From Microcaldota archaeon (GTDB lineage Archaea; Micrarchaeota; Micrarchaeia; Micrarchaeales; CABMGC01), in contig JAJZIZ010000006.1 in NCBI GenBank assembly GCA_021846005.1, positions 1 to 19,939 of the forward strand: a DNA stretch of 19,939 nucleotides, written 5' to 3'. Below the pieces are notes generated by a model. That model saw only the letters and a program-made list of their open reading frames with translations. It was not told the origin of the DNA and did no database searches. Positions 7,097 to 15,341 of this stretch are shown here, one piece after another (position 1 is the first letter of the stretch; the number at the start of each line of letters is the position of its first letter). Both the position numbers and the translations under genes were made by a program.

Positions 7097-7816
7097 ATGG
7101 GAAAGAAACTTAAACAGCAGCGAAGGGGAAAAGGCAGCAACGCCTACACGAAGCCTCCTCTTAGCCAGAAGGCGGAGATATTATTCAGGAACGAACGGCT
7201 CACATCAAAAAGGACAGGCGAGGTAATAGACTTCATAGACGACCCCGGCCACTCTGCGCCCCTAATGCTTGTAAAATATGACGATTTTACCGAAATGGTG
7301 CTTCTAGCTCCTGAAGGAATAAAGATAGGCGACAGGATCTACGAAGGCCCTGGGGCAGAATACACCCTTGGAAGCATACTCTTTCTTTCCAGCATACCTG
7401 ACGGAATGCCGGTATACAACATAGAATCAAAGCCTGGGGACGGAGGAAGATTTGCAAGAGGCGCAGGGGCATATGCAACCATAGTTGCACACCTGGGAAA
7501 CAAGGTATCCGTATCACTGCCTTCAAAATCAGTCATAGAACTTGACGGCACATGCCGTGCAGAGATAGGCGCAGTTTCAGGAGGAGGGCAGTCAACAAAG
7601 CCTATAATGAAAGCAGGAAAGAATTTCTACATGAAACACGCGCTCAACAAGAGATGGCCTCTGAACAGGGGTGTCAAGATGAACCCTGTAGACCATCCTT
7701 TCGGAGGAAAGCAGCACCACAAGGGAGCATCAAGTATGACTTCAAGGAATGCACCTCCTGGAAGAAAGGTAGGCCATATAGCGGCAAGAAGGGTCGGAAG
7801 ATTGAAGAGAGGATGA
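7097..7816 (+). CDS. rpl2: Ribosomal protein L2 (uL2)
   Basis: 239 residues, normal for archaeal L2. It opens with the KKLKQQRRGKGSNAYTKP basic tail, continues through the OB-like domain (IDDPGHSAPLMLVKYDD) and the SH3-like domain (KSVIELDGTCRAEIGAVSGGG). It then has the conserved MNPVDHPFGGKQHHKG segment near the peptidyl-transferase centre and ends in GRKVGHIAARRVGRLKRG. A GGTG site precedes the ATG by 6 bases. S19 starts one base after the stop. Confidence 0.97.
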   Translation: MGKKLKQQRRGKGSNAYTKPPLSQKAEILFRNERLTSKRTGEVIDFIDDPGHSAPLMLVKYDDFTEMVLLAPEGIKIGDRIYEGPGAEYTLGSILFLSSIPDGMPVYNIESKPGDGGRFARGAGAYATIVAHLGNKVSVSLPSKSVIELDGTCRAEIGAVSGGGQSTKPIMKAGKNFYMKHALNKRWPLNRGVKMNPVDHPFGGKQHHKGASSMTSRNAPPGRKVGHIAARRVGRLKRG

Positions 7817-7817
7817 T

Positions 7818-8210
7818 ATGGCAAGGATATACACATTCAAGGGAAAAACTTTGGAGCAGCTGGCAGCGATGCCAAATTCGGAATTCATACAGCTTCTGGA
7901 CTCCAGGCAGAGAAGAAGCATAAAAAGGAACGGGCTTGCATACAAGTCTCTTCTTGAGAAAATATCCGATGCCAAGGCTTCAAATTCGAAGAAGGTTATA
8001 AAGACGCATGCACGCGAGGCAGTCATACTGCCAGGATGGGTAGGCCTTACGTTCGGAGTGCATAACGGCAAGGAATTCAAGGAATTCCTTATAACCGAGG
8101 AGATGATGGGCCACAGGCTCGGCGAGTTCTCCTTCTCTACCAAGAGAGTATTGCACTCGGCTCCTGGAATAAGGGCTACAAGGGGATCTAAGTTCCTCTC
8201 GGTGAAATGA
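7818..8210 (+). CDS. rps19: Ribosomal protein S19 (uS19)
   Basis: 130 residues. The archaeal S19 core is VIKTHAREAVILPGWVGLTFGVHNGKEFKEFLITEEMMGHRLGEFSFSTKRVLHSAPGIRATRGSKF. An archaeal N-terminal extension (FKGKTLEQLAAMPNSEFIQLLDSRQRRSIKR) precedes it. It binds the head of the small subunit near the A site. Its stop overlaps the L22 start, consistent with translational coupling. Confidence 0.96.
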   Translation: MARIYTFKGKTLEQLAAMPNSEFIQLLDSRQRRSIKRNGLAYKSLLEKISDAKASNSKKVIKTHAREAVILPGWVGLTFGVHNGKEFKEFLITEEMMGHRLGEFSFSTKRVLHSAPGIRATRGSKFLSVK

Positions 8211-8920
8211 TGAAATACTCAATACAGATATCAAAGGAAGACAGGAAATCCGGAGACGTATCACTGGCACAGAGGTACGATCTTAATGTCAGCTACAAGG
8301 ATCTTGGCGCAGTCTGCGATGCCGTCAGGTATATGAAGGCATCATCAGCCCTAACATTCCTGGACAAGGCCATAAAGATGGAAGTCGCAGTCGCATACCG
8401 GAGGCACAACAAGCACATGGGCTCAAGGCACGAGCTGGGCGGCAAAAAGGGCAAGTATCCGATAAAGGCCTCAAAGGAGGTAAGGCTTGCGATACTAAAT
8501 GCCATCGCCAATGCTGAAAATCAGGGAAACCTTGATGCTGAAAACATGTACATAATACACTCCGCTGCAAACAAGACAAGGATAGAGCGCAGGAGCCCTT
8601 CAAAAGGATCGATAGCATGGGGCCGTGGAATGTACGGCAGGTCGGCGATAAACCACAGCGACATAGAATACGCAAAGGTTGAGATAGCGCTGGCAAATCC
8701 CGAATACAAAGGCATATCAAAGAACATGAAGCATTTCATCGGAGTCAAGAAGGCCGCAGAACCTAAAGGAAAAGCTGCAACAGCGCCAAAGCCTAAGTCT
8801 GCGCAGCCTGCCGCTCCGAAGAAAGCAAAAGAGAAGAAGCCCGCAGAGGCTCAGGCAGCACCATCAGCACCTGCAAAGGAAGCGCCAAAGCAGCAGACCA
8901 CTGCCGCTGAGACGAAGTGA
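8207..8920 (+). CDS. rpl22: Ribosomal protein L22 (uL22) with Ala/Lys/Pro-rich tail
   Basis: 237 residues, longer than the usual archaeal L22 (about 150-160). The core runs to about residue 180: the N-terminal helix region, VAVAYRRHNKHMGSRHELGGKKGKYPIKASKEV and NMYIIHSAANKTRIERRSPSKG (the tunnel hairpin). The last 50-odd residues are a low-complexity run of Ala, Lys, Pro, Gln and Glu, probably a disordered surface tail. The start ATG overlaps the S19 stop by 4 bases; a second ATG follows directly. Confidence 0.94.
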   Translation: MMKYSIQISKEDRKSGDVSLAQRYDLNVSYKDLGAVCDAVRYMKASSALTFLDKAIKMEVAVAYRRHNKHMGSRHELGGKKGKYPIKASKEVRLAILNAIANAENQGNLDAENMYIIHSAANKTRIERRSPSKGSIAWGRGMYGRSAINHSDIEYAKVEIALANPEYKGISKNMKHFIGVKKAAEPKGKAATAPKPKSAQPAAPKKAKEKKPAEAQAAPSAPAKEAPKQQTTAAETK

Positions 8921-8924
8921 TATT

Positions 8925-9611
8925 ATGGCATCAGAAAGAAAATTTATAGAGGACTTGAAGGTTAAATACAACATACTAAGGTACATGGAAAAGTCTCTTA
9001 CAAGGGCAGGACTCTCGCGTGTCGACATACAGAAGACCCCTGTGATAACTAGGATAACTCCTTATGTTACAAATCCAGGCCGTGTAATAGGCCGCGGCGG
9101 AGAGACCATAGACTCGCTTACCGAAAGCATGAAGAAGAAATTCCATCTTGAGAACCCTCAGATAAGCGTTGCCGAGGTCGCAAATCCAAAGCTCGAGCCT
9201 AGGCTCGTTGCAAGGAACATAGTCGCCTCGCTTGAACGCGGAATAAACCCCAGAAGGCTTATACACTCGGCAGCAAGGGAAATAATGGAGCAGGGAGCCC
9301 TTGGAGTAGAGATAATTGCAAAAGGAAAGCTTGCATCAAAGGGCGCAAGAGCCAAAAAGATGAAGGTAAGGCTAGGATATCTTCCGAAGTCAGGATTTGC
9401 AGTAAGCCTCGTAAGCGAAGCTAAGATAGCCGCATACCCGAAATACGGGGCAATAGGCGTTACAGTAAGGCTTGTTCCTCCTGGAACGAAATTCCCTGAC
9501 CGCGAGGTAGTTGCAGTTGCATTGCCTAAGCAGATAGCAGCCGCAAGCGTAGGCGCAGGAAGAAGGCCGCCGCAAGGAAGCGGACCTCATCGCCGCCGCC
9601 CGCCGAGATAA
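8925..9611 (+). CDS. rps3: Ribosomal protein S3 (uS3)
   Basis: 228 residues. The KH domain is seen as TRITPYVTNPGRVIGRGGETIDSLTESMKKKF with its GxxG loop (GRGG). The C-terminal S3 domain follows: EIMEQGALGVEIIAKGKLASKGARAKKMKVRLGYLPKSG, then a stretch ending in VRLVPPGTKFPDREVV. It lines the mRNA entry channel. The last ~20 residues are Gly/Pro/Arg-rich (RRPPQGSGPHRRRPPR), probably a disordered RNA-binding tail. It starts 4 bases after the L22 stop. Confidence 0.96.
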   Translation: MASERKFIEDLKVKYNILRYMEKSLTRAGLSRVDIQKTPVITRITPYVTNPGRVIGRGGETIDSLTESMKKKFHLENPQISVAEVANPKLEPRLVARNIVASLERGINPRRLIHSAAREIMEQGALGVEIIAKGKLASKGARAKKMKVRLGYLPKSGFAVSLVSEAKIAAYPKYGAIGVTVRLVPPGTKFPDREVVAVALPKQIAAASVGAGRRPPQGSGPHRRRPPR

Positions 9612-9632
9612 ACGCCAGGCTCCGCATAGGAT

Positions 9633-9647
9633 AAAACTTATATATTT
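9633..9647 (+). promoter_or_regulatory. TATA box upstream of L29
   Basis: AAAAC (BRE-like) is followed by TTATATAT, centred about 27 bases before the L29 ATG, in the only sizeable gap (56 bases) inside the ribosomal block. The spacing predicts a leaderless or nearly leaderless L29-aIF1 message separate from the upstream operon. Confidence 0.5.
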
Positions 9648-9667
9648 GAACCAACAGAAGGATATTT

Positions 9668-9865
9668 ATGAAAATAAAAGACTTAAGATCCCTTACGACT
9701 GAGGGTCTTACTACAAAACTCTCGGAACTCAGGCTTGACGCGGCAATAGAGCAAAGAAAAATAGCCTCTACCGGAGTGGCAAGCAAGAAAGTGAAGATAC
9801 GCGAAATCAGGAGGACTATAGCACAGATCCTAACTCTTCTTAACGAGAGAGGTGCCAAGGTATAA
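9668..9865 (+). CDS. rpl29: Ribosomal protein L29 (uL29)
   Basis: 65 residues forming two helices, with the family patterns 'K..dlr.lt.egL..kl.eLr.e' (residues 1-25) and 'vkiReiRRtiAqilTllnE' (about 40-60). It binds near the tunnel exit beside L23. The stop codon shares one base with the start of the next gene (TAATG), a typical coupled arrangement. Confidence 0.93.
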   Translation: MKIKDLRSLTTEGLTTKLSELRLDAAIEQRKIASTGVASKKVKIREIRRTIAQILTLLNERGAKV

Positions 9866-10167
9866 TGCCAGATATCTGCCCTAAATGCGGCCTTCCAAAA
9901 GAGCTATGCGTTTGCGATGTTCTAAACCGTGAGACAAACAGGAGAATAAAAGTTTATACTGAAAAAAAGAAGTTCAGGAAGTACATGACTGTCGTTTCCG
10001 GCCTAACCGGCGAAGAAATGGAAAAGACTGCAAAGGAGCTTAAGATGGCTCTCGCATGCGGCGGCACTTCGAAGAATGGCATAATAGAACTTCAGGGAGC
10101 TCACAAGGAAGCGGTAAAGAAGGTCTTGCTGGAAATGGGATATCCTGAAGACAGCATAGATTTGTAG
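9865..10167 (+). CDS. Translation initiation factor aIF1 (SUI1)
   Basis: 100 residues. An N-terminal four-Cys zinc-knuckle (CPKCGLPKELCVC: Cys5, 8, 15, 17) is followed by the SUI1 fold: KKFRKYMTVVSGL, then AKELKMALACGGTSKNGIIELQGAH with the conserved CGG turn, and a helix KEAVKKVLLEMGY. aIF1 monitors start-codon choice on the small subunit. Its place after L29 is the standard archaeal order. What usually follows (RNase P subunit, S17, L14 and so on) is absent: the next gene is on the other strand. Confidence 0.94.
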   Translation: MPDICPKCGLPKELCVCDVLNRETNRRIKVYTEKKKFRKYMTVVSGLTGEEMEKTAKELKMALACGGTSKNGIIELQGAHKEAVKKVLLEMGYPEDSIDL

Positions 10168-10195
10168 CCCTCCTTCTAATTTCCTATAATCGGAA

Positions 10196-10891
10196 TCAGG
10201 CTCCAGATAACTCGGAAAACCAATCCTGCTTATTCCCTATCTTTTCCGTGTTTTTTTTAGCGTCTGAGCTTGGACATATTTCCGACAAGCAGCATCTTCG
10301 GCACTCTTTTTCCCTAGCAGTGCAGGTATCACGTCCCAGGGCTATCATAAGGTTTGAAATCCTTCCCCACTCATCTTTTGGCAATAACCTCATAATATCC
10401 CTCTCTATCTTTTCCGGATTTCTATGCTTTGAGAGTTTCAGCCTGCCTGCAACAGTTATGCAATGCGTATCTATGGCTATTCCTTCGTTTATGCCAAAAC
10501 CCTCATTAAGCACTACGTTTGCAACCTTCCTTCCTACGCCGGGAAGCTCCATCAGCTCTTCAAGTGTCTTAGGTACCTTCCCATCGAATCTGTCAACTAT
10601 GATTCCTGCGGCTTTCTTCAGGTTTCTTGCTTTCGTTTTGTAATAATTTGCCCCTTTCAGATATCTCATCAGCGTCCTCGCATCCGCATCTGCATACTGG
10701 CTGAAAGTCCTGAACCTATCGAAAAGCTCCGGAGTTACATTGTTTATCTGTTTGTCTGTACATTGGGGCGAAAGAAGGACGGCAACAAAGAGCTCAGTGA
10801 TATTCTTGTGGGAGAGTTCCGTATGCAGGTTCCTTCCATACTTTGCAGCGAGCCTGTCCAATGCCTCTCTGGCAAACTTCTCCTTATCCAT
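10196..10891 (-). CDS. nth: Endonuclease III, DNA glycosylase/AP lyase
   Basis: About 231 residues. The helix-hairpin-helix LPGVGRKVANVVL contains the catalytic Lys, and the catalytic Asp is in GIAIDTHC. The [4Fe-4S] ligands are spaced C-x6-C-x2-C-x5-C near the C-terminus (CTAREKECRRCCLSEIC), exactly as in Nth. It removes oxidised pyrimidines and nicks the abasic site in base excision repair. The frame opens at a GTG (10906) with further Met codons at 10897 and 10891. The last is preferred because MDKEKF aligns with the usual N-terminus and a TATA box lies about 27 bases upstream of it. The C-terminal extension after the cluster is about 25 residues. Converges on aIF1 with a 28-base gap. Confidence 0.93.
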   Translation of the reverse strand: MDKEKFAREALDRLAAKYGRNLHTELSHKNITELFVAVLLSPQCTDKQINNVTPELFDRFRTFSQYADADARTLMRYLKGANYYKTKARNLKKAAGIIVDRFDGKVPKTLEELMELPGVGRKVANVVLNEGFGINEGIAIDTHCITVAGRLKLSKHRNPEKIERDIMRLLPKDEWGRISNLMIALGRDTCTAREKECRRCCLSEICPSSDAKKNTEKIGNKQDWFSELSGA

Positions 10892-10914
10892 TGGCATGAA
10901 TGCCACTCAAAAGG

Positions 10915-10922
10915 ATAAATAA
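10915..10922 (-). promoter_or_regulatory. TATA box of nth
   Basis: TTATTTAT on the minus strand, centred about 27 bases before the Met codon at 10891. This predicts a leaderless transcript and supports that start. Confidence 0.4.
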
Positions 10923-10934
10923 CAGTGTGGATGG

Positions 10935-11420
10935 TCATGATCTCTTGTTCCGATTGGTGTGGTATATCTCAACATATCCCATGCCATGGTCTGTGGCAAC
11001 CACTAGCCTGTCCGATTTTATCTCCGAGCCTCCCTGTGTGTAGGCCATGCATCCGTATATGGGAACGTCCCCTATTCCCTGCACGTTAATCTTCGGCAGT
11101 ATGACCATTCCATACGCTTCTACTGTGGCTGGCTGGCTTTCTATGTCTGCTTTCCCCCTCAGCAACTCTGCCAGGCCGTCATTCTCATTTGCCGTATGGC
11201 GCAACGAATCTTTAAGGTTGCGTATGTCATCTTCCGCATTCTGGATATCTTCGCGCTTAAGAACCGTAAATGCCAGTGCCGATTCCAGCGAGATCCGCCT
11301 GCGCTCCGGGGTAAGGAAAGTTATTGACACATCTTCCACCAGTTCAATAATCTTCTTTTCTGATATATATGCACGATGTGCAGTTTGAGATATTTTCAGA
11401 TATTTCGTTTCCTCCGGCAA
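10935..11420 (-). CDS. Conserved-looking protein of unknown function, 161 residues
   Basis: I do not recognise this protein. It has a first part with alternating strands and a helix (about 1-45), a charged helix likely to be a coiled coil (about 52-90, ending ENDGLAELLRGKAD), and a C-terminal part rich in Gly, Val and Tyr (VILPKINVQGIGDVPIYGCMAYTQGG, then RLVVATDHGMGYVEIYHT) that looks beta-rich. No signal peptide or membrane segment is seen. The start is a TTG at 11420, the only reasonable choice, since no ATG exists before the middle of the protein. A TATA-like stretch lies about 25-35 bases upstream. It lies 14 bases short of the nth GTG start, so the two leftward genes could share a transcript, although nth has its own TATA box. 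Confidence 0.6.
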   Translation of the reverse strand: MPEETKYLKISQTAHRAYISEKKIIELVEDVSITFLTPERRRISLESALAFTVLKREDIQNAEDDIRNLKDSLRHTANENDGLAELLRGKADIESQPATVEAYGMVILPKINVQGIGDVPIYGCMAYTQGGSEIKSDRLVVATDHGMGYVEIYHTNRNKRS

Positions 11421-11427
11421 TGGATAA

Positions 11428-11453
11428 GGATAAAAATGCAGGGATGTATATTT
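11428..11453. promoter_or_regulatory. Divergent promoter region
   Basis: The 49 bases between the leftward 161-residue gene and the rightward phosphodiesterase gene contain GGATAAAAATGC (plus-strand TATA box, about 27 bases before the GGTG site of the rightward gene) and, on the minus strand, AAATATAC (about 27 bases before the leftward TTG). Each gene thus has a plausible box overlapping the other's. Confidence 0.35.
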
Positions 11454-11469
11454 TTCTCAAGGTGCATGC

Positions 11470-12966
11470 TTGGGCAAAAAATTATACCTTATAGGAATCG
11501 ATGCTGCTCCTTTGTGGCTGATAGAAAAATTCAGTTCAGAGGAGCACATGGGCTCGTTCAAGAAACTGATAACCGAGAAGGATCTTGTAGAAATGGAATC
11601 AACATTGCCTCCGATGACAGGAGCCGCATGGCCCACTATCTATACTGGCCTAAATCCAGGCAGGCATGGAGTCCCGGACTTCTTCGTGATGAAGAGCGAT
11701 TACACCCCTGATCTTGTATATTATGACTCATCAAGGAATCCTCCATTCTGGAAGGACCTGGCAGCCTCCGGAAAAAAATGCCTTGTAATAACTCCAGCAA
11801 CCGACATAACCCTGCCTGGCTATCCCAATGTGGACATGATAACCGGATTTCCGCTCAAAGCCAGGACAAACAGCAAGAGGCTGGAGTCATTGATGGGGAA
11901 ATATAATTTTTACGGAGAACCTGACGTTGAAAAAGAGATGAAGAGCGGCAAGATGACGGACAGGGAAGGCGCTGCCCATTTTCTGGAGAGCACAGAAGCA
12001 AGGACAAAAATAGCCGTCGAGGCGATGAAGGGCAAGAGCTATGACTTTGTTTATGTCTGCTACACCGAAACTGACAGGCTGCAGCATTTCGTACTCAACA
12101 AAAAAGAAATGGCCGAATGTCTGCTGCCAATATACCAATCCATAGGCAAGTATCTTGATTACGTGACCGAGCTTGCCGAGAAGGAAGGCGACGCCGTGAT
12201 GATAGTCTCAGACCACGGTGCACAGCCGATAAAATACAAATTCCTGATAAATACCTGGCTGATAAAGCAGGGATACGCAAAGCTGAAAAACAAGGTAACG
12301 GGCGAAATTACTGCGGCTTCCAAAAATACAAAATCCTCAACCCACAATACAGGATACGGCATGAGGGACAAGCTTATGAAGACAAGGCTGAGGATCGCCT
12401 ATGACCGGCTGCCGCACCGTTTAAAGGGTGTGGTCTCCAAATCGGTTGGCACACTGCTTCCCGCGGCGAACTCAGGGAAATACTCCCGCATTCATTTATT
12501 TGACTACGACATGGGTAAAACAAGGGCATTTGCTGCGATATCCAACATAAATGTTGCCACAATCTGGGTAAATGACAGAAGGTTCCGGAATGGAAACGTA
12601 TCGATCTCAGAAAAGGAAAAGCTGAAGCGCGACATTTCAAATGGCCTACTCGGCTTAAAGGACGCTTCCGGAAAGAAGCTCATATCCAATATATACGACG
12701 GAGACACTTACTATGGCAAGACAAGCATGTTCATACACCCTGACCTTCTTGTCGAGGCTATGCCTGGCTACATGATCGACATATTCAATTTCTCTTCAAG
12801 TTCGCTGTTTATGGAACCTGAGCCTCCAAAGAGGGGAGACCATACTCGGATGGGAATATTTGGCTTTCATCCATGGAAACCAGCAAAAAAAACCAATCCC
12901 TTCAAGATAACGGATGTCTATAAAACCGTCCTGGATTATTACGGCATAAGGAAAAAGCGAAGATGA
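11470..12966 (+). CDS. Alkaline-phosphatase-superfamily phosphodiesterase/nucleotide pyrophosphatase
   Basis: 498 residues. Metal-site and catalytic motifs occur in family order: LIGIDAAP (Asp11), PPMTGAAWPTIYTGLNPGRHG (Thr50 as likely nucleophile), YTETDRLQHF (Asp202, His206), MIVSDHGAQP (Asp248, His249) and RGDHTRMGIFGFH near the C-terminus. This is the type I phosphodiesterase/nucleotide pyrophosphatase branch, so it probably hydrolyses a phosphodiester, a nucleotide-linked donor or, less likely, a sulfate ester. No signal peptide is visible, so action in the cytosol is inferred. The start is TTG with a GGTG site just upstream; the nearby ATG at 11466 is out of frame. It converges with the sulfate-activation/glycosyltransferase cluster (9-base gap), which hints at a shared surface-glycan theme but does not prove it. 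Confidence 0.82.
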   Translation: MGKKLYLIGIDAAPLWLIEKFSSEEHMGSFKKLITEKDLVEMESTLPPMTGAAWPTIYTGLNPGRHGVPDFFVMKSDYTPDLVYYDSSRNPPFWKDLAASGKKCLVITPATDITLPGYPNVDMITGFPLKARTNSKRLESLMGKYNFYGEPDVEKEMKSGKMTDREGAAHFLESTEARTKIAVEAMKGKSYDFVYVCYTETDRLQHFVLNKKEMAECLLPIYQSIGKYLDYVTELAEKEGDAVMIVSDHGAQPIKYKFLINTWLIKQGYAKLKNKVTGEITAASKNTKSSTHNTGYGMRDKLMKTRLRIAYDRLPHRLKGVVSKSVGTLLPAANSGKYSRIHLFDYDMGKTRAFAAISNINVATIWVNDRRFRNGNVSISEKEKLKRDISNGLLGLKDASGKKLISNIYDGDTYYGKTSMFIHPDLLVEAMPGYMIDIFNFSSSSLFMEPEPPKRGDHTRMGIFGFHPWKPAKKTNPFKITDVYKTVLDYYGIRKKRR

Positions 12967-12975
12967 TCTCGGCAT

Positions 12976-14055
12976 TCAGCCTGTAATCTTCATGTATTTC
13001 TTCATGCTTTTCTCAAGTGCAAATTCAGAAGAGAATACTTTGGAGTTTAAAGCAAGCGTTCCTCTAAGTTTTGCATCAGAATATAATCTGCCGAATCCCG
13101 AAACAAACTCGCCCATGTTTCCATATTCGTAAACCAGGCCGTTGTAACCATTCTCGACAAGCTTTTTTAAAGGTTTCTTGGACAGCGTGGTATTATTGCG
13201 CTGGTTTATGAGGAGCGGCAATCCGCATGCCATGGCCTCGACAAAAGTTCCGGCCATTCCCTCCCATTCTGATGCCGAGACAAAGAAGAGCGCCTCGTTG
13301 TACAATTTTACAAGATCCTTCTCCGGCGCAAATTTAATGAATTCTATATTTGCGGAAAGCCCCAGCAGATCTGAAAGATTCCTATATTTTTCCTCATCAG
13401 GTCCTTTGCCCACTATCCTCAGTATTCTGGAACTTCTCAGTTCCGGGTTTTTCTTCACTATTTCGGAAATGCCATTTATAAGAAAGCTGACTTTTTTCTG
13501 GCGCTCGTCAAGCCTGCCGACATATATCGCACAGTCCTTCTTTCCAGCTTCCTTGATTATCCTGAACTCCGCCGAATACCAATTCGGTATCATGGTTATC
13601 CTCGTCTTCTTGGTGAAAAAAGCCTTTGCTGTCTCCTCCTGTTCTGCAGTCAATGCAACATAGAAGTCCAGCCATTTTCTCATTCTGGAGATCAGGTACT
13701 GCCTTGCAAGCATCTTCGGCAGAAGTTTTTTCACCCCGGCTTTCTTGAAATTGTCGAGAAGGTTTCCCCTGTCTGTGTATACGAATCTTGTTTTCCCTCG
13801 GCTTCCTGCCAGGAGCTTTCTTTCCACTACTGGTATATCCCTTACTGAATTAAGCATGACAATGTCATAAGCCCCTTTCTTGAGTTCCTCCTCCCTTATC
13901 GCTTTCACTTTCTTGTCTATTGGAGAAAAATCCCCAAAAAGATCAACTCTGTACCCTGATTCCTTGAAGTATCTATATGTGTCATATGCGGTCTTGGCAG
14001 CCCCTCCAAAGACATTGAAAGACCCCGTATCCATTATCAAGATCTTTTTCATCAT
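12976..14055 (-). CDS. GT-B glycosyltransferase, family 4 type
   Basis: 359 residues with two Rossmann-like halves. The N-terminal half begins ILIMDTGSFNVFGGAAKTAY (Gly-rich acceptor loop). The C-terminal donor half has AIYVGRLDERQKKVSFLI, RIVGKGPDEEKY, and the E-x7-E nucleotide-sugar motif in SEWEGMAGTFVEAMACGLPLL (Glu265 and Glu273). These are features of glycosyl transferases group 1 (GT4), which retain the sugar's anomeric configuration. Sugar and acceptor are unknown. It is the last gene of the leftward cluster: its ATG follows the CysN-like stop by one base (TGAGATGATG). Co-expression with sulfate activation suggests a sulfated or otherwise sulfur-linked glycan; this is inference. Confidence 0.87.
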   Translation of the reverse strand: MMKKILIMDTGSFNVFGGAAKTAYDTYRYFKESGYRVDLFGDFSPIDKKVKAIREEELKKGAYDIVMLNSVRDIPVVERKLLAGSRGKTRFVYTDRGNLLDNFKKAGVKKLLPKMLARQYLISRMRKWLDFYVALTAEQEETAKAFFTKKTRITMIPNWYSAEFRIIKEAGKKDCAIYVGRLDERQKKVSFLINGISEIVKKNPELRSSRILRIVGKGPDEEKYRNLSDLLGLSANIEFIKFAPEKDLVKLYNEALFFVSASEWEGMAGTFVEAMACGLPLLINQRNNTTLSKKPLKKLVENGYNGLVYEYGNMGEFVSGFGRLYSDAKLRGTLALNSKVFSSEFALEKSMKKYMKITG

Positions 14056-14056
14056 C

Positions 14057-15277
14057 TCACTCCGTGATTATGCCTATCCCTGAAAAATTCTTATTCGTGT
14101 AAAAGACAAACCTGCCTATCTCCGGGGTTCTTTCAAAAGCATCAGTTGCTATATTCCTGTCTAGTTTCAGTTCAACCAGCCCAGCATTAAGCGGCTTTAT
14201 TCTCTTGGCCTTCTTCGATTCTCCGGTTGTAACATCTATGTATCTGTCTATTGTCATCTTTCTGCATCCGACTTCCATTCCATTTATTTTTATGGAGGGC
14301 CTTCCGCTGATATTCCTTGTCGTAAGGAGAATTGCGCGTATAGTATCTCCGGACCTGCATGCGCTTTTGTCATTTACGGCTATGAAGCCCCTTATGTCAT
14401 CCCCGACTCCCCTATCGAGGTCCAAAGTAACCACGCCTCCCCTGCCTGCGGCCTTTGCCTTTCTTCCACTGACAAACAGGTCAAGCACCTTTGCGCTCCC
14501 GCCCAACGGCAGCAGGGTTATCTTGTCGCCTTTCTTCACTTTTCCTGAAATTACCTTTCCAAAAATGGATTTATCATTCCCTTCGAAGAGCCCCTGTATC
14601 TGTATGAGCAGCTGGCCGTCTGTACGAATCTTCCTGGACTTCGATGCGTTTACCAAAATGTCCATGAGGCTCTTTCCCTTATACCATTTTATTTTATCTG
14701 AAAGTTTTACCAGATTCTCGGCATTGTATGCGGATACTGGCACAAAACTGACATTTGCAGTCTTGAAGCCTATCTTGTCCAGATAACTGCCTATGTCTCT
14801 TTTTATTTCCTCAAATCTTTCCCGGCTGTAATCGACGGCATCGAGTTTGTTTACTGCGACAACAAGCCTATCTATGCCAAACATCTTGGCTACGAACAGG
14901 TGCCTTTTTGTCTGTCCTGTTATTCCCTCCTCGGGTTTTGCTGAGACCAGAAGCAGGGCGAAATCAGCGTAAGACGCACCGCTGAGCATGTTTTTCATTA
15001 ACTCTTCATGTCCCGGGACATCTATGAACTCGAATCCTGTGTTCTTGTATTTTACCTGCGCACGCGTCGTATCAATTGTCATCTCATTAAGACGTTCTTC
15101 CTCGAAGCTGTCAAGTATGTATCCCGGCTCAAAATGCCTTCCAAGTTTCTCACTGGTTTTTTTCGCATCGTCTATCCTGTGCTGGGAAACCGATCTGGTT
15201 TCTATAAGCAAGCTGCCTATCAGTGTAGATTTTCCATGGTCCTTGTTTCCAAGAAGTGTTACCCTGTTCACTATCAT
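14057..15277 (-). CDS. cysN: CysN-like GTPase (sulfate adenylyltransferase large subunit / EF-1A family)
   Basis: About 406 residues from the chosen start. GTPase motifs are G1 GNKDHGKST, a G2-region Thr in MTIDTTRAQ, G3 DVPGHEEL, G4 NKLD and G5 SAYN, followed by two beta-barrel domains as in EF-Tu/CysN. The EERLNEMTIDTTRAQVKY stretch and pairing with CysD point to CysN rather than EF-1A. With CysD it would form ATP sulfurylase, where GTP hydrolysis drives APS synthesis. No fused APS kinase domain is present. The frame opens at 15355 and has a Met at 15301, but the Met at 15277 has a GGTG site at ideal spacing and begins right at the fold, so I prefer it. Overlap with CysD occurs only if the TTG at 15355 is used. 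Confidence 0.82.
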   Translation of the reverse strand: MIVNRVTLLGNKDHGKSTLIGSLLIETRSVSQHRIDDAKKTSEKLGRHFEPGYILDSFEEERLNEMTIDTTRAQVKYKNTGFEFIDVPGHEELMKNMLSGASYADFALLLVSAKPEEGITGQTKRHLFVAKMFGIDRLVVAVNKLDAVDYSRERFEEIKRDIGSYLDKIGFKTANVSFVPVSAYNAENLVKLSDKIKWYKGKSLMDILVNASKSRKIRTDGQLLIQIQGLFEGNDKSIFGKVISGKVKKGDKITLLPLGGSAKVLDLFVSGRKAKAAGRGGVVTLDLDRGVGDDIRGFIAVNDKSACRSGDTIRAILLTTRNISGRPSIKINGMEVGCRKMTIDRYIDVTTGESKKAKRIKPLNAGLVELKLDRNIATDAFERTPEIGRFVFYTNKNFSGIGIITE

Positions 15278-15341
15278 TTTTACACCATTTTCTACTGCCA
15301 TAAAATACAATGACAATTCATAATCATTCACTATGCTTGCA

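Noticed and set aside
8068..8090. Repeated AAGGAATTC in S19
   Set aside because: Encodes the repeated Lys-Glu-Phe of the S19 protein, a normal family segment.
9194..9207. 14-base perfect palindrome CGAGCCTAGGCTCG
   Set aside because: Lies inside the S3 coding region and is explained by the encoded residues; no regulatory context.
10168..10195. Possible terminator between aIF1 and nth
   Set aside because: Only a pyrimidine-rich stretch, with no stem or T-run of useful length.
14205..14786. 193-codon plus-strand ORF inside the CysN-like gene
   Set aside because: Antisense shadow of a well-supported GTPase gene.
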